64,000 bases of DNA from Acidimicrobiia bacterium (GTDB lineage Bacteria; Actinomycetota; Acidimicrobiia; IMCC26256; JAOSJM01), in the NCBI GenBank assembly GCA_027494165.1, contig JAOSJM010000001.1, positions 1,116,001 to 1,180,000 on the forward strand. Reading direction: 5' to 3'. The notes beneath the pieces are model-generated. The model saw only the letters and a list, made by a program, of their open reading frames with translations. It was not told where the DNA came from and made no database searches. A program made the translations under genes and the position numbers. Position 1 is the stretch's first letter; every line of letters starts with the position of its first letter. Positions 9,069 to 17,868 of the stretch are shown piece after piece.

Positions 9069-10518
9069 TCAGGGGACGCTGGGGGCGCGCGACTCCGCCG
9101 GACCGTCGAGCGTGCCCAGGTGGACCTCGTCGCCGCCCCCGACGACCTCGGCGAAGCCGGCCCGGAAGCAGGCGGCGAGCCGCTCGTGGTCGGGGACGGC
9201 GCCGGTGTCGCTCGTGATCCCGATGCAGGCCATGTTGCGGTAGCTGATGAGGGTCACGTTGAGGGCGGCGCCGGACAGCGGACCGAGCGCGAAGAACCGT
9301 TCGACGCGGGCGCCGGCGGTGTAGATCGGCACCGGGATCCCGGGGACGTCGCTGGCCACGAAGTCGACGTGCTTGAGCATGGCCCCGAAGAAGCCGGTGG
9401 TGAACCAGGCCGGGAGCCGGTTGAACACCGCGGCCAGGGTCTCGGTGAGGGGCAGGGCCGGCTCGCGGCGCCACTCCCGGCAGATCTGCCCGAGGCGGCG
9501 CATCCGCTGGTCGGGGTCCACGACGTCGACGGGGGAGCTCGAACCGGGCCGGTATGAAGCGGTTGCCACCCAGCGCGTCGCCCTCCTCGCGCAGGTTGAT
9601 GGGCATCGTGACCCGGAGGGACCGGACCGGGGCCCCGTGCTCCTCGTGGTAGCGGCGCAGGCCGCCGGTGATCCCGGCGAGGAAGGCGTCGTTGAGCGAG
9701 CCCTCCACGCGGTGCCCGGCGTCGCGAAGGGCCTCGAGCGGCAGCTCCAGGAGGTGGTAGTGCCAGGACTTGCTGCGGTCCTGCATCACCGGAGAGAGGG
9801 TGCGCGTGGCCGGGGCGAGGACATGCCCCACCGAGCGGGCGAGACGGGACAGCGCGCGCACCTCGCGCCCGGGGTTGATCGCCAGGCGGCCCGCGCCGCG
9901 CAGCGGTGAGCCGAGGCCGCGGCGGGCGAGGCCGACGGCCCGGCCGGCGTTGCGCACGACGGCCTCGCGGGCGAGGTCGAGGCCGCCGGGCGACTCCGGG
10001 GCCGGTGCCGCCGGGAGCGGGCCCTCGTCGGTGGGCTCGCGCTCGGTGTCGTAGAGGAGCGAGACCAGGCGCATGCCGCCGACCCCGTCGCTGAGGGAAT
10101 GGTGGTACTTCTGGACCAGCGCGGCCCGGCCGTCCCGGAGTCCCTCGACGAGGGTGACCTCCCAGAGCGGGCGGGTGCGGTCGAAGCCGGCCATGGCCCA
10201 GACCCGGGCCTGCTCGAGCACGGACTCGAGGTCGCCCGGCGGGACCGCCTGCACCCGACGGACGTGGTAGTCGAGCTCGAAGTGGGGGTCGACCACCCAG
10301 CGGGGAGCGGCCAGCCGGAGCGGGTACTCGGCCACCCGCTGACGCATGCGGGGGATGAGCCGGCTCCCGCGGTCGATCTTGGCCCGGAGACGGTCCCAGT
10401 CAGGGTGGCGGTCGAGCAGCGCGAGCACGACGATCGTCGTCCGCAGCAGTGGGTCCCGCTCGATCGTCCACAGGACGCCGTCGGACTCCCCCATGTACGG
10501 ATCGAACCGCTCGTCCAT
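9069..10518 (-). CDS. WS/DGAT wax ester synthase / diacylglycerol acyltransferase, one frameshift
   Basis: Transfers acyl groups from acyl-CoA to fatty alcohol or diacylglycerol, making storage wax esters or triacylglycerol at the membrane. The catalytic motif HHSLSDG (HHxxxDG) lies near residue 130, preceded by DYHVRR and followed late by the family motif N.TLISYRN seen as NVTLISYRN. ATG 10518 follows AGAGGTG. The frame shifts near 9545 in a C run (FELPRR should read FELPVDVVDPDQRM) and then runs to TGA at 9069. Restored length ~482 residues, standard for the family. It stands alone, convergent with the NuoF-like gene. Confidence 0.9.
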
Positions 10519-10667
10519 CGCTCGCACCTCTTGGCCGCCCGCACGACCACGCCACGCCCACATCGGGGACGGGTCCGTGGAGGACGGGCCACCCCCCAGG
10601 ATGGGACGAACGCCCGGGGTGCGCAAGGGAACCTCGAGTGTGTCGATGGGGACCTTGGACCCTCCGG

Positions 10668-10673
10668 TAGCCT
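10668..10673 (+). promoter_or_regulatory. Putative -10 box TAGCCT
   Basis: TAGCCT lies 7 nt before ATG 10681 with no Shine-Dalgarno, the same arrangement as other leaderless starts in the window. It is the main support for the small gene downstream. Confidence 0.4.
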
Positions 10674-10680
10674 CGGACCG

Positions 10681-11034
10681 ATGGGTTCCCGGGCCGCTCC
10701 TTCGGCGATCGTCGCGACAGCGCTCGCGGCGGCGCTCCTGGCGGGGCTGGCCCCACGACCGCAGGCAGCCCAGATCCGTCCGACGGCGACGGACTGCCTG
10801 TCCGAGCCAACCCACGAGGACGTCGAGACCGTCGCCTCGGCCGGATCGGAACGAGCCCCGCGCGCGTCCGTCCGAAGGCCGGTGGACCCCGTCTGCACCT
10901 CCCCGCCCACCATGGCTCCTCATCGACCGCCGGGGCCCGCGACGTCCTCGGCGCCGTCGTGCGACGGCGAACCCGGACACGAGGGATCGTGCATCCAGGC
11001 CGACCGGGCGCCGCCTCCACGCCCCGGGACCTGA
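10681..11034 (+). CDS. Possible small secreted protein, unknown
   Basis: The 586-bp gap between the acyltransferase and the antiporter genes holds one plausible ORF of 117 residues. It begins with a signal-peptide-like stretch (SAIVATALAAALLAGLAPRPQAAQ) and then a low-complexity Pro/Arg/Ala region with five cysteines. I recognise no domain. Support is limited to the signal sequence and the -10 box; the composition after residue 60 looks like out-of-frame GC-rich DNA, so either the gene is short or a frame error lies inside. Could be spurious. Confidence 0.35.
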   Translation: MGSRAAPSAIVATALAAALLAGLAPRPQAAQIRPTATDCLSEPTHEDVETVASAGSERAPRASVRRPVDPVCTSPPTMAPHRPPGPATSSAPSCDGEPGHEGSCIQADRAPPPRPGT

Positions 11035-11104
11035 CCAGACGGAGACGGCCGCCGGTCCCACCGGGAGGTATGTCCCGACCGCTTCGGGGTCGCAGGAGGT
11101 TGAG

Positions 11105-11583
11105 ATGGAGATCCGCGTCAGCGAGTTGCGGCTGCCCGGGGTGGGGCGCCGCTACGAGCTCACGATCGAGGGTCGAGGAGGATCGTCGTCGTCGGCCGTG
11201 ACGAGGGCGGCTACGAGCTGGGGATCACCCAGGACGATCCCGATGCTCCCGGGTGCGCCGTGGGGCTCGACGACTCCGAGGCGGCCGTGCTCGCGGCGCT
11301 GCTCACGGGAGCGCGCTTCTCGATCGAGAGCCCCGAGAGGGTCGAGCCGGACGACCTGTCCGTCCGCACGGTGAGCCTCGGGTCCCGTTCGCCGCTCCTC
11401 GGCCGTCCCGTGACCGGCCTCGCCCTCCCCGGTGGAGCGGGGGAGGCCACGATCCTGGCCGTGGTCCGCGGCGACGAGGCGTTCGTGGACCCGAGCACGG
11501 TCTCGGTGCTGCAGGCCGGTGACCGGCTCGTGGTCGCGGCGCCGCGCCGGCTCCACGAGGCCCTGGAGGAGCTGGGTGGCTGA
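11105..11583 (+). CDS. Cation/proton antiporter regulatory subunit (KhtT-like), one frameshift
   Basis: Cytosolic gating partner of the potassium/proton antiporter encoded next. The N-terminal half (MEIRVSELRLPGVGRRYELT) is the KhtT-type domain and the C-terminal half (VRTVSLGSRSPLLGRPVTGL to the end) is an RCK_C/TrkA-C domain that in relatives binds nucleotides. ATG 11105 follows AGGAGGTTGAG. The frame breaks near 11172 (GRGGSSSSAV should read RRIVVVGRDEGGYELG), then continues to TGA 11583. Restored length ~160 residues, as in the family. Separated from the antiporter by 53 nt on the same strand. Confidence 0.88.
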
Positions 11584-11636
11584 CGGGGAGGCTCGCGGAG
11601 CGGGGCCACCGGTCCGGCGGGGCGATCGGGGCTGAG

Positions 11637-13115
11637 GTGCCGGGATCGGAGTCGGCCCTGGCGGTCGCGGCCGCCCTGCTGCTGGCCGGCGTGCTGGCCA
11701 GCAAGGTCGCGGCGCGGCTGGGCGTCCCCGCCGTCCTCCTCTTCCTGGGGCTGGGGATGCTCGCGGGGTCCGAGGGGATCGGACGCATCGAGTTCGACGA
11801 CTTCGAGCTCGCCCGGACCGTCGGGACGATCGCGCTGGTGTACATCCTCTTCGCCGGTGGCCTCGACACCCGCTGGCGGGAGGTCCGGCCCGTGCTCGGG
11901 CCCGGGCTCGCGCTGGCCACCGTCGGGGTCGTGGTCAGCGCGGTCGTGACGGGCGCGTTCGCGGTCGTCCTGCTCGACCTGTCCGCGCTCGAAGGCCTGC
12001 TCCTCGGCTCGATCGTCTCGTCCACGGACGCGGCCGCGGTGCTCTCCGTCCTGCGCTCCCGCCAGGTGAGCCTCCGGGGCCGGCTCCGTCCGCTGCTGGA
12101 GCTCGAATCGGGCAGCAACGACCCGATGGCGGTGTTCCTGACGATCGGTTGCCTGGAGCTCCTCGAGGACGGGGGGACGAGCGGGGCCGGGCTCGTGCCG
12201 ATGTTCCTCGTGCAGATGGTCGCCGGGCTGGTGTTCGGGCTGGTGCTCGCCCGGGTGGCCGTCTTCGCGATCAACCGGCTCCGGCTGGAGTACGAGGGCC
12301 TGTTCCCCGTGCTGAGCGTCGCGTCGGTGCTGCTCGTCTACGCGGTCACCACCGCGGTGGGCGGGAGCGGCTTCCTCGCCGTCTACGTGGCCGGCCTGAC
12401 GATGGGCAACACGACCTTCCTCCACCGCCAGAGCCTGACCCGGTTCCACGACGCCCTGGCCTGGTTGGGCCAGATCGGGATGTTCCTCCTGCTCGGGTTG
12501 CTCGTCTTCCCCTCGGACCTGGTTCCCCTCGCCGGGCGGGCGCTCCTCCTGTCCCTCGTCCTGCTGGTCGTCGCCCGGCCGATCGCGGTGTTCGCCTCCC
12601 TCCTCGCCAGCGGCCTGGCCACCCGCGAGCGCCTCCTCGTCGCGTGGGTCGGCCTGCGGGGTGCCGTCCCGGTGATCCTGGCGACGTTCCCGGAGGCGGA
12701 GGGACTGGACGCGGCCGACACGATGTTCAACGTGGTCTTCTTCATCGTGATCACCTCGGTGCTCGTCCAGGGGACCACGGTGCCGGTCGTCGCCCGCTGG
12801 CTGGGGGTGGAGGCCCCCGCAGGGGCGGCGCGCCCGCCGCAGGTGATCCGCGGTGACGAGCTCGGGGAACGGGCCCTCCACGAGGTCGAGGTGGGGCCCG
12901 GATCGGCGGTCGTCGGGTGTCAGGTCCTGGACCTGGCGCTTCCTCCCGACGTCCTGCTCGTCCTCATCGCGCGGGGCGACGAGCACGTGGTTCCCCAAGG
13001 AGCCACGACGCTGGCGGCGGGTGACCGCGTGCTCGTGCTGGCCGATGACGATCGGATCGCGACGGTGCGGGCGTTGCTGGGGGGATCCGCAGGCGGTCCC
13101 GGACCGGGGAGCTGA
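11637..13115 (+). CDS. Potassium/proton antiporter, CPA1/NhaP2 type with RCK_C tail
   Basis: Integral membrane exchanger with about 12-13 transmembrane segments (residues 5-390) followed by a cytosolic TrkA-C domain (GDELGERALHEVEVGPG to the end). The ion-binding region SSTDAAAVLSVLRS and the downstream ELESGSNDPMAVFL, with the conserved Asp residues, match CPA exchangers. GTG 11637 is preceded by GGGGCTGAG. 492 residues. Pairing with the KhtT-like gene suggests potassium efflux in exchange for protons, used for pH or osmotic control; sodium as substrate cannot be excluded. Confidence 0.92.
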   Translation: MPGSESALAVAAALLLAGVLASKVAARLGVPAVLLFLGLGMLAGSEGIGRIEFDDFELARTVGTIALVYILFAGGLDTRWREVRPVLGPGLALATVGVVVSAVVTGAFAVVLLDLSALEGLLLGSIVSSTDAAAVLSVLRSRQVSLRGRLRPLLELESGSNDPMAVFLTIGCLELLEDGGTSGAGLVPMFLVQMVAGLVFGLVLARVAVFAINRLRLEYEGLFPVLSVASVLLVYAVTTAVGGSGFLAVYVAGLTMGNTTFLHRQSLTRFHDALAWLGQIGMFLLLGLLVFPSDLVPLAGRALLLSLVLLVVARPIAVFASLLASGLATRERLLVAWVGLRGAVPVILATFPEAEGLDAADTMFNVVFFIVITSVLVQGTTVPVVARWLGVEAPAGAARPPQVIRGDELGERALHEVEVGPGSAVVGCQVLDLALPPDVLLVLIARGDEHVVPQGATTLAAGDRVLVLADDDRIATVRALLGGSAGGPGPGS

Positions 13116-13196
13116 GCCGGCCCCGCAGGGCCGCGCCCCGTCGGGCTCATCGGTCCACCCTGTGACGAGCGGCCGTGCTGTTGTGGTGGTCGCGAC

Positions 13197-14353
13197 TCAA
13201 CCGGCGACGTCGTTGATCACCGAGCACACCCGCTCGACGTCCCGGGACGACATCGCCCCGTGGAGCGGGAGGCACGCCACCCGGGCGGCGGCCCGCTCGG
13301 CCACCGGGAGCCGGTCGGGCGCGGCCGAGGGGAGGTCGCGGAAGTGGGGGAAGTGGCTGCAGAGCTGGCGGAAGTAGGGCCGGGCGTGGACGCCGGCGGA
13401 GGCGAGGTGGGTGAGGAGGGCCGAACGGTCGGTGCCGGCTGCCTCGTCGACGATCACGGGGAGGTACGAGCCGTTGTGGTCGACGCCCGGCTGCTCGGGC
13501 AGGGGACGGATGCCGTCGAGGCCGGCGAGCAGGCTGCGGTAGCAGGCGACGAGCTGCCGGCGGTGGGCGATCTCCTGGTCGACCTGGTCGAGCACGAGCA
13601 GGCCCACGAGCGCCTGGACCTCGTTGAGCTTGGCGTTGATCCCCGGGAGCTCCACGTCACCGCCGGGCTCCATGCCGAAGTTGCGGAGGCGCCGGAGCAC
13701 CGGCCCCATCGACTCGTCGGCGTAGGTGAGAGCGCCGCCCTCGAGGGTGTGGAAGACCTTCGTGGCGTGGAAGCTGAACGCCGAGGCGTCGCCGAGGTTC
13801 CCGACGGGGGCGCCGCAGGCGGTGACCCCGAAGGCGTGGGCGGCGTCGTAGAGGACCCGGAGGTCGTGCCTCCGGGCGACGGCGGCGATCTCGTCGACCC
13901 GGCAGACGTTGCCGAACACGTGCACCGGGAGGATCCCCGTGGTCCGCGGGGTCAGGACCTCCTCGATCCGCTCCGGGTCGAGCGTGAGGTGGACCGGCTC
14001 CACGTCGACGAACACGGGGGTGATCCCCATCCAGGCGAGGGCCTGGGCGGTGGCCGGGAAGGTGAACGGGGTGGTGACGACCTCGTCGCGCAGCCCGAGC
14101 GCCTGCCCGCCGAGCTGGAGGGCGGCCGTGCCGGAGGCGAGGAGCGACAGGTGGGGGACCCCGAGGCGGTGGCGGAGCCGCTCCTCCAGACGGTCGTGCA
14201 CGGGACCGCTGTTCGTGAGCCAGGCCCGCCCGAAGATCTCCTCCAGGCCCTCGACCACCTGGTCGAGGGGGGCAGGCCGGGGCGGGTCACCAGGAGCGGC
14301 TCGGGTTCCCGCTCCTGGCCTGCGGGGGAGCCGGCGGCGTCGTACCCGATCAC
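13197..14353 (-). CDS. DegT/DnrJ/EryC1/StrS sugar aminotransferase, one frameshift
   Basis: PLP enzyme that transaminates a keto-sugar nucleotide to an amino sugar. The PLP lysine is in SFHATKVFHTLEGGA near residue 220, with substrate-binding LLASGTAALQL and DAAHAFG motifs. The true start is GTG 14353, giving the typical VTRPGLPPLDQVVEGLEEI beginning; a C6-run shift near 14270 separates it from the track ORF that starts at 14258. The start overlaps the stop of the glycosyltransferase gene (GTGA), so it is the last gene of a four-gene operon with NeuD, BKACE and GT2 genes. Restored length ~385 residues. Which carbon is aminated cannot be told from sequence. Confidence 0.88.
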
Positions 14354-15467
14354 GGCCGGGACCGCCCTCGACCGAGCCGGGACCGGGCGGTCCGCCACCC
14401 GCGCCCGAGAGCCCGGGCCCCCGGGACCCCGGCCTTCACGGTCTCCTTCCACGCCGTGACGTGGACCCGGATCCGGTCGGACCGGCGGGGGAGAAGGGCC
14501 GTGGCCAGGGCGAGCGTGACGCGCCTGCGCCACGGCTCGCGGCGGGCGGCGGCGGCCCGCAGGGACCGGGTGATCGGACCCCACCGGTAGGTGGCCGAGA
14601 ACTCCTCCATGAGCTCCAGCTCGGGGGGTGGGCGGCCGACACCGAGCCGAAGTGCTCGGCGACGAGCAGCGCGAGCGCGCGCAGGTCGAGGTCGGGCCGG
14701 GAGGCGCGCTGGGCGGGGCGCAGCCGGTACAGGAGCGTGGGGTCGTCCACGAGGTGGATCGGCGCGATCCGGGCGAGGGCGAGCGACGCCGCGTAGTCGG
14801 ACATCCCTCCCGCCTGGGGCGAGAAGAGGCCGGCGGCCAGCAGGGTCTCGCGCTCCACGAGCATGGTGGTGGTCCAGAGACGGCTGTGCTCCAGGAGCGT
14901 GGGCCGATCGAGCACCCGCGCTTCCTCGGGGACCGGCCCGGTGACCCGGCGCGCCGCCATCGCGAGCACCTCGGCGTCGAGGGTGGCGCGCGGGGCCCGG
15001 AGGTCGACGGGGGTGTCGGGGTCGTCGGCGAAGGCCCCGGCGTCCTCGTCGGCGACGAAGGTCAGCACGGTGGTGGCGACGGCCCGGCAGTCCGGATGAC
15101 GCTCCAGGTACGCCATCAGCCGTTCGAGGCGGTTCGGCAGCCACAGGTCGTCGGCGTCGAGGGCGGCGACCCACCGGCCCCGGGACGCCACGATGCCCGC
15201 GTTGCGGGCCAGGGAGGTGCCGCGGTTGGGCTGGCGGATCACCGTGACCTCGGGATGGGTGGCCCGGACCACCTCGACCGAGTCGTCCCGGGAGCCGTCG
15301 TCGACGACGACGACCTCGAGGTCCGGGACGGTCTGGGCCGCGACGGAGGCGAGGGTCGAGGCGATGGTGCGAGCGTTGTCGTGGACGGGGATCACCACGC
15401 TCACGAGGGGCGTGGCGCGCTCCGCGGCCCCTGCCGCCCCCGTGGCGCCGTCGGCCAACGTCGTCAC
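14350..15467 (-). CDS. Glycosyltransferase family 2 (GT-A fold), one frameshift
   Basis: Transfers a sugar from an NDP donor, probably to a lipid- or protein-linked glycan. The N-terminal GT-A core shows VSVVIPVHDNARTIASTL, VVVVDDGSRDDS, and the metal-binding DALDADDLW with N-terminal priming strand NRGTSLARNAG. GTG 15467 overlaps the upstream stop (GTGA). The frame breaks near 14625 (HPPSWSSWR should read HPPELELMEEFSATYRWG) and then ends at TGA 14350, itself overlapping the aminotransferase start. These two flanking overlaps independently confirm both frames. About 372 residues; the last ~100 are basic and may contact the membrane. Confidence 0.85.
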
Positions 15468-16336
15468 CGTCGGGGCGGGAGGCCGAGCCGCTCGCGGGCC
15501 TGCGCCGGGGTGGCGATCCCCCGCCCGGCGAGCCTGGCCGCCGCGACGGCGTGCTCGACGGCCGCGACGTTGCTGGTGGGCTCGCCCCGGAGGTCCCGGG
15601 GTGCGTCCTCGAGGCCGGTGCGGACGTTCCCACCCATGGCGATCGCGGCCATGACCATCGGGCGCTGGAAGACCCCGATGCCCGCCGCCGACCACACCGA
15701 ACCGGCCGGGAGCCGCTCGACGATCCGGGCCAGGTCTCCCACGAACGCCGGAGCCGCGCCCAGGGACCCGAGGAGCACGTTCACGTAGAGCGGGGGCTCG
15801 AGGAGCCCGCGCTCCTGCAGCACGTGCGTGTAGTTGGCCATCCCCAACTCGAACACCTCGAGCTCGGGACGGACCCCCCGCTCGGCCATGCGGCGGAGCA
15901 GGGCCTCGATCACCTCGGGCGGGTTGTGGCTGACCGTGCGGGGGAAGTTGAAGGACCCGAGCGTGCAGCTCGCCATGTCGGGGAGGAGCTCGTCGTCGAG
16001 GTCGAGGGCGGTCATCCGGGCGCGCGGATCCGGGTCGACACGCGCGCTCGTCGTCATGCAGACGACGAGCTCGGGAGCCTGGTCGCGGATCGCGCCGATG
16101 ACCTTCTCGTACAGATCGCGCCGGTGGGTGGGCCGGCCGTCGTCGTCCCGCACGTGGACGTGCACGCACGCGGCCCCGGCCCGGGCGCACGCGACGGCGT
16201 CCTCCACGATCTCCTCGGGGACCATCGGCACCGCCGGGCTGTCGTCCTTGGTGGGGACGGCGCCGGTGAGCGCGACGTTGACGATGACGTCGGGCCATCC
16301 CCCCAGCGGCGGGGGCGCCCACGGTCGATCACGCAT
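15464..16336 (-). CDS. BKACE family beta-keto acid cleavage enzyme (DUF849)
   Basis: Family members are zinc enzymes that condense a beta-keto acid with acetyl-CoA and cleave it to acetoacetate and a new acyl-CoA; the founding member cleaves 3-keto-5-aminohexanoate. This 290-residue protein has the zinc ligands HVHVRDDDGR (HxH) near residue 58, the N-terminal VIVNVALTGAVPTK and the TSNVAAVEHAV ending motif. ATG 16336 follows CGGGAGGAA. It sits between NeuD-like and glycosyltransferase genes, not in a lysine fermentation cluster, so the substrate is likely different. My inference is that it may supply an acyl-CoA for acylation of an amino sugar. Confidence 0.9.
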   Translation of the reverse strand: MRDRPWAPPPLGGWPDVIVNVALTGAVPTKDDSPAVPMVPEEIVEDAVACARAGAACVHVHVRDDDGRPTHRRDLYEKVIGAIRDQAPELVVCMTTSARVDPDPRARMTALDLDDELLPDMASCTLGSFNFPRTVSHNPPEVIEALLRRMAERGVRPELEVFELGMANYTHVLQERGLLEPPLYVNVLLGSLGAAPAFVGDLARIVERLPAGSVWSAAGIGVFQRPMVMAAIAMGGNVRTGLEDAPRDLRGEPTSNVAAVEHAVAAARLAGRGIATPAQARERLGLPPRR

Positions 16337-16372
16337 GGTTCCTCCCGGGGGCGAGGGTGGCGCCCGGAGCGC

Positions 16373-17013
16373 TCACAACGGCTCCACCCCTTCCCTCACG
16401 ACGCGCGCCGGGACTCCGGCGACGAGGACGTGGTCGGGCACGTCACGCGTCACCACGGCGCCCGCGGCGAGGATCGAGCCGACGCCGACGCGGATCTTCT
16501 CGATGACGACCGCGCCGATCCCCACCCACGTACCTTCACCGATGACGCACGATCCTGCCACCTGCACGCCGGGCCCGACGGTCGCGAAGGGCTCGACGAC
16601 GGTGTGGTGGCCGATGCTCGCCCCCGGTTGAGCAGCACGTGGCGGCCGACGCGGCTGTGGGCGGCGACGATGGCTCCGACGCTCACCACGCTTCCCGTGC
16701 CCACCTCGCTGCGAGGGGACACGGTGGCCCGCGGGTGCACGACGGTCTCGAACGGCATGCCGAGCGCTTCGACCTGGTCGGTGAACCGCCGGCGCTTCGT
16801 CGTACCGAGACCGCACACGGCGGCATGGGTCCCGGCGAGCCCGGCGAGATCGTCGATCCACAGCACCGGGTGGCCTTCGACCGGGGCGCCACAGCGGGTC
16901 CGGTCCAGGTTCTCGACCAGCGCGGCGACCTGGAAGCCCGACTGCTCGGCCACGTCGGCCACCTCCAAGGCGAAGGCGGACGCCGCGCCGAGGACCACGA
17001 CCGGGCGGCTCAC
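16373..17013 (-). CDS. NeuD/PglD-like sugar acetyltransferase, one frameshift
   Basis: Left-handed beta-helix acyltransferase that adds an acetyl or other acyl group to an amino- or nonulosonic sugar. Residues 1-90 form the small Rossmann-like domain (PVVVLGAASAFALEVADVAEQ), and the rest is hexapeptide repeat, including GASIGHHTVVEPFATVGPG with the likely catalytic His and the closing VAGVPARVVREG. The frame shifts near 16625 (NRGRASATT should read NRGASIGHH). GTG 17013 is the best start. About 213 residues, normal for NeuD/PglD. First gene of the operon, 36 nt before the BKACE gene. Confidence 0.85.
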
Positions 17014-17191
17014 GGCACCTGCCGGAGGGCGCGCGACGCCGCGGTCGGGGTGGGTGTGGCGGTGCGGGGCAGATGGCGGTCCACGGTCGCTCCGGTCCAC
17101 GGCGCAGGTCCCCATTGTGCCAGGTGGCCACGGAGCGTGGTGACACGGGCGGTTTCCGGGGCACCCCGCGGACCGCCCTATCGTTCGGCCC

Positions 17192-17257
17192 GTGGAAGAC
17201 GCCGGAGCGCCCTGTCGCCGTCGCGATCTGCGGGGTCCGTGGGGCGGCGCCGCGTGA
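17192..17257 (+). CDS. Short upstream ORF, 21 codons, overlapping next start
   Basis: GTG 17192 lies 5 nt after a TATCGT box (17180-17185 region) and opens a 21-codon frame ending in TGA 17257, which overlaps the GTG of the cation exporter (GTGA). The peptide VEDAGAPCRRRDLRGPWGGAA has no recognisable family. It could be a leader peptide coupling translation to the transporter, or chance in GC-rich DNA. Too short for the ORF track. Confidence 0.35.
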   Translation: MEDAGAPCRRRDLRGPWGGAA

Positions 17258-17820
17258 GCGCCGCGCTCGTGAGCCTCGGCGTCGTCTTCGTGGCCGAGCT
17301 GGGTGACAAGACCCAGCTCGTCGTGCTGGCGATGGGGGCACGCCATCGGCCCGCGGCCGCCCTGGCCGCGCTCGCGGCGACCGCGGCGGCGCTGATGGCC
17401 CTGGCCGTGGCCGCGGGGGCCCTGCTCGGCTCGGCGCTGCCCGAGCGGGCCGTCGCGGCGGGAGCCGGCGTGCTGTTCCTGGCGTTCGCGCTGTGGTCCC
17501 TCCGCGAGCTGGCGAACAGCCGGGACGCCGGCGCTGTCGCGCCACGCGGAGCCCGGGGCCTGCTCCCGCTGGTGACCGCGTTCTTCGTGGCCGAGCTGGG
17601 TGACAAGACCCAGCTCACCGCCGGGTCCCTCGCCGCGCGTGGCGGCGCTCTGGGTACCTGGGTGGGCGCGACCCTCGGCCTCGTGGGGGCGACGGCGATC
17701 GCGCTCGGGGCGGGCCGGCTCCTGTCGGGGCGGCTCTCCGAGCGCGCCCTCGGCTACGTGGCGGCCGTCGCCTTCACCGTCGTGGGCGTCGCATCCCTGG
17801 TGGTCGCCCTCCGCCCGTGA
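17254..17820 (+). CDS. TMEM165/GDT1 (UPF0016) family cation exporter
   Basis: Membrane protein with six predicted transmembrane helices in two homologous halves, each containing the hallmark FVAELGDKTQL motif (near residues 11 and 111). Relatives in yeast, plants and cyanobacteria export manganese or calcium from the cytosol in exchange for protons; for this protein that is inference. 188 residues, usual for bacterial members. GTG 17254 overlaps the stop of the short upstream ORF. I looked for a yybP-ykoY-like manganese riboswitch in the ~60 nt before it and saw none. Confidence 0.9.
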   Translation: MSAALVSLGVVFVAELGDKTQLVVLAMGARHRPAAALAALAATAAALMALAVAAGALLGSALPERAVAAGAGVLFLAFALWSLRELANSRDAGAVAPRGARGLLPLVTAFFVAELGDKTQLTAGSLAARGGALGTWVGATLGLVGATAIALGAGRLLSGRLSERALGYVAAVAFTVVGVASLVVALRP

Positions 17821-17868
17821 GGCGGGCGCTCGGCGCGGCCCACCCCGTCCGCCAGGGGCGGTGGGAGG

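Larger units (their letters stand above)
10519..11104. other. 586-bp intergenic space
   Basis: Lies between the divergent WS/DGAT gene and the antiporter regulator. Apart from the possible small secreted protein at 10681-11034 I see no conserved gene, RNA or repeat. AGGAGGTTGAG at 11095-11104 is the ribosome site of the antiporter regulator. Confidence 0.6.

Noticed and set aside
9000-9100. Rho-independent terminators between convergent gene pairs
   Set aside because: Convergent stops are mostly 5-30 nt apart and no GC stem followed by a T run was found at these places anywhere in the window.
7912-11061. 1049-residue minus-strand ORF
   Set aside because: Only the part after 10518 codes for WS/DGAT; the rest is shadow of nuoF and out-of-frame sequence.
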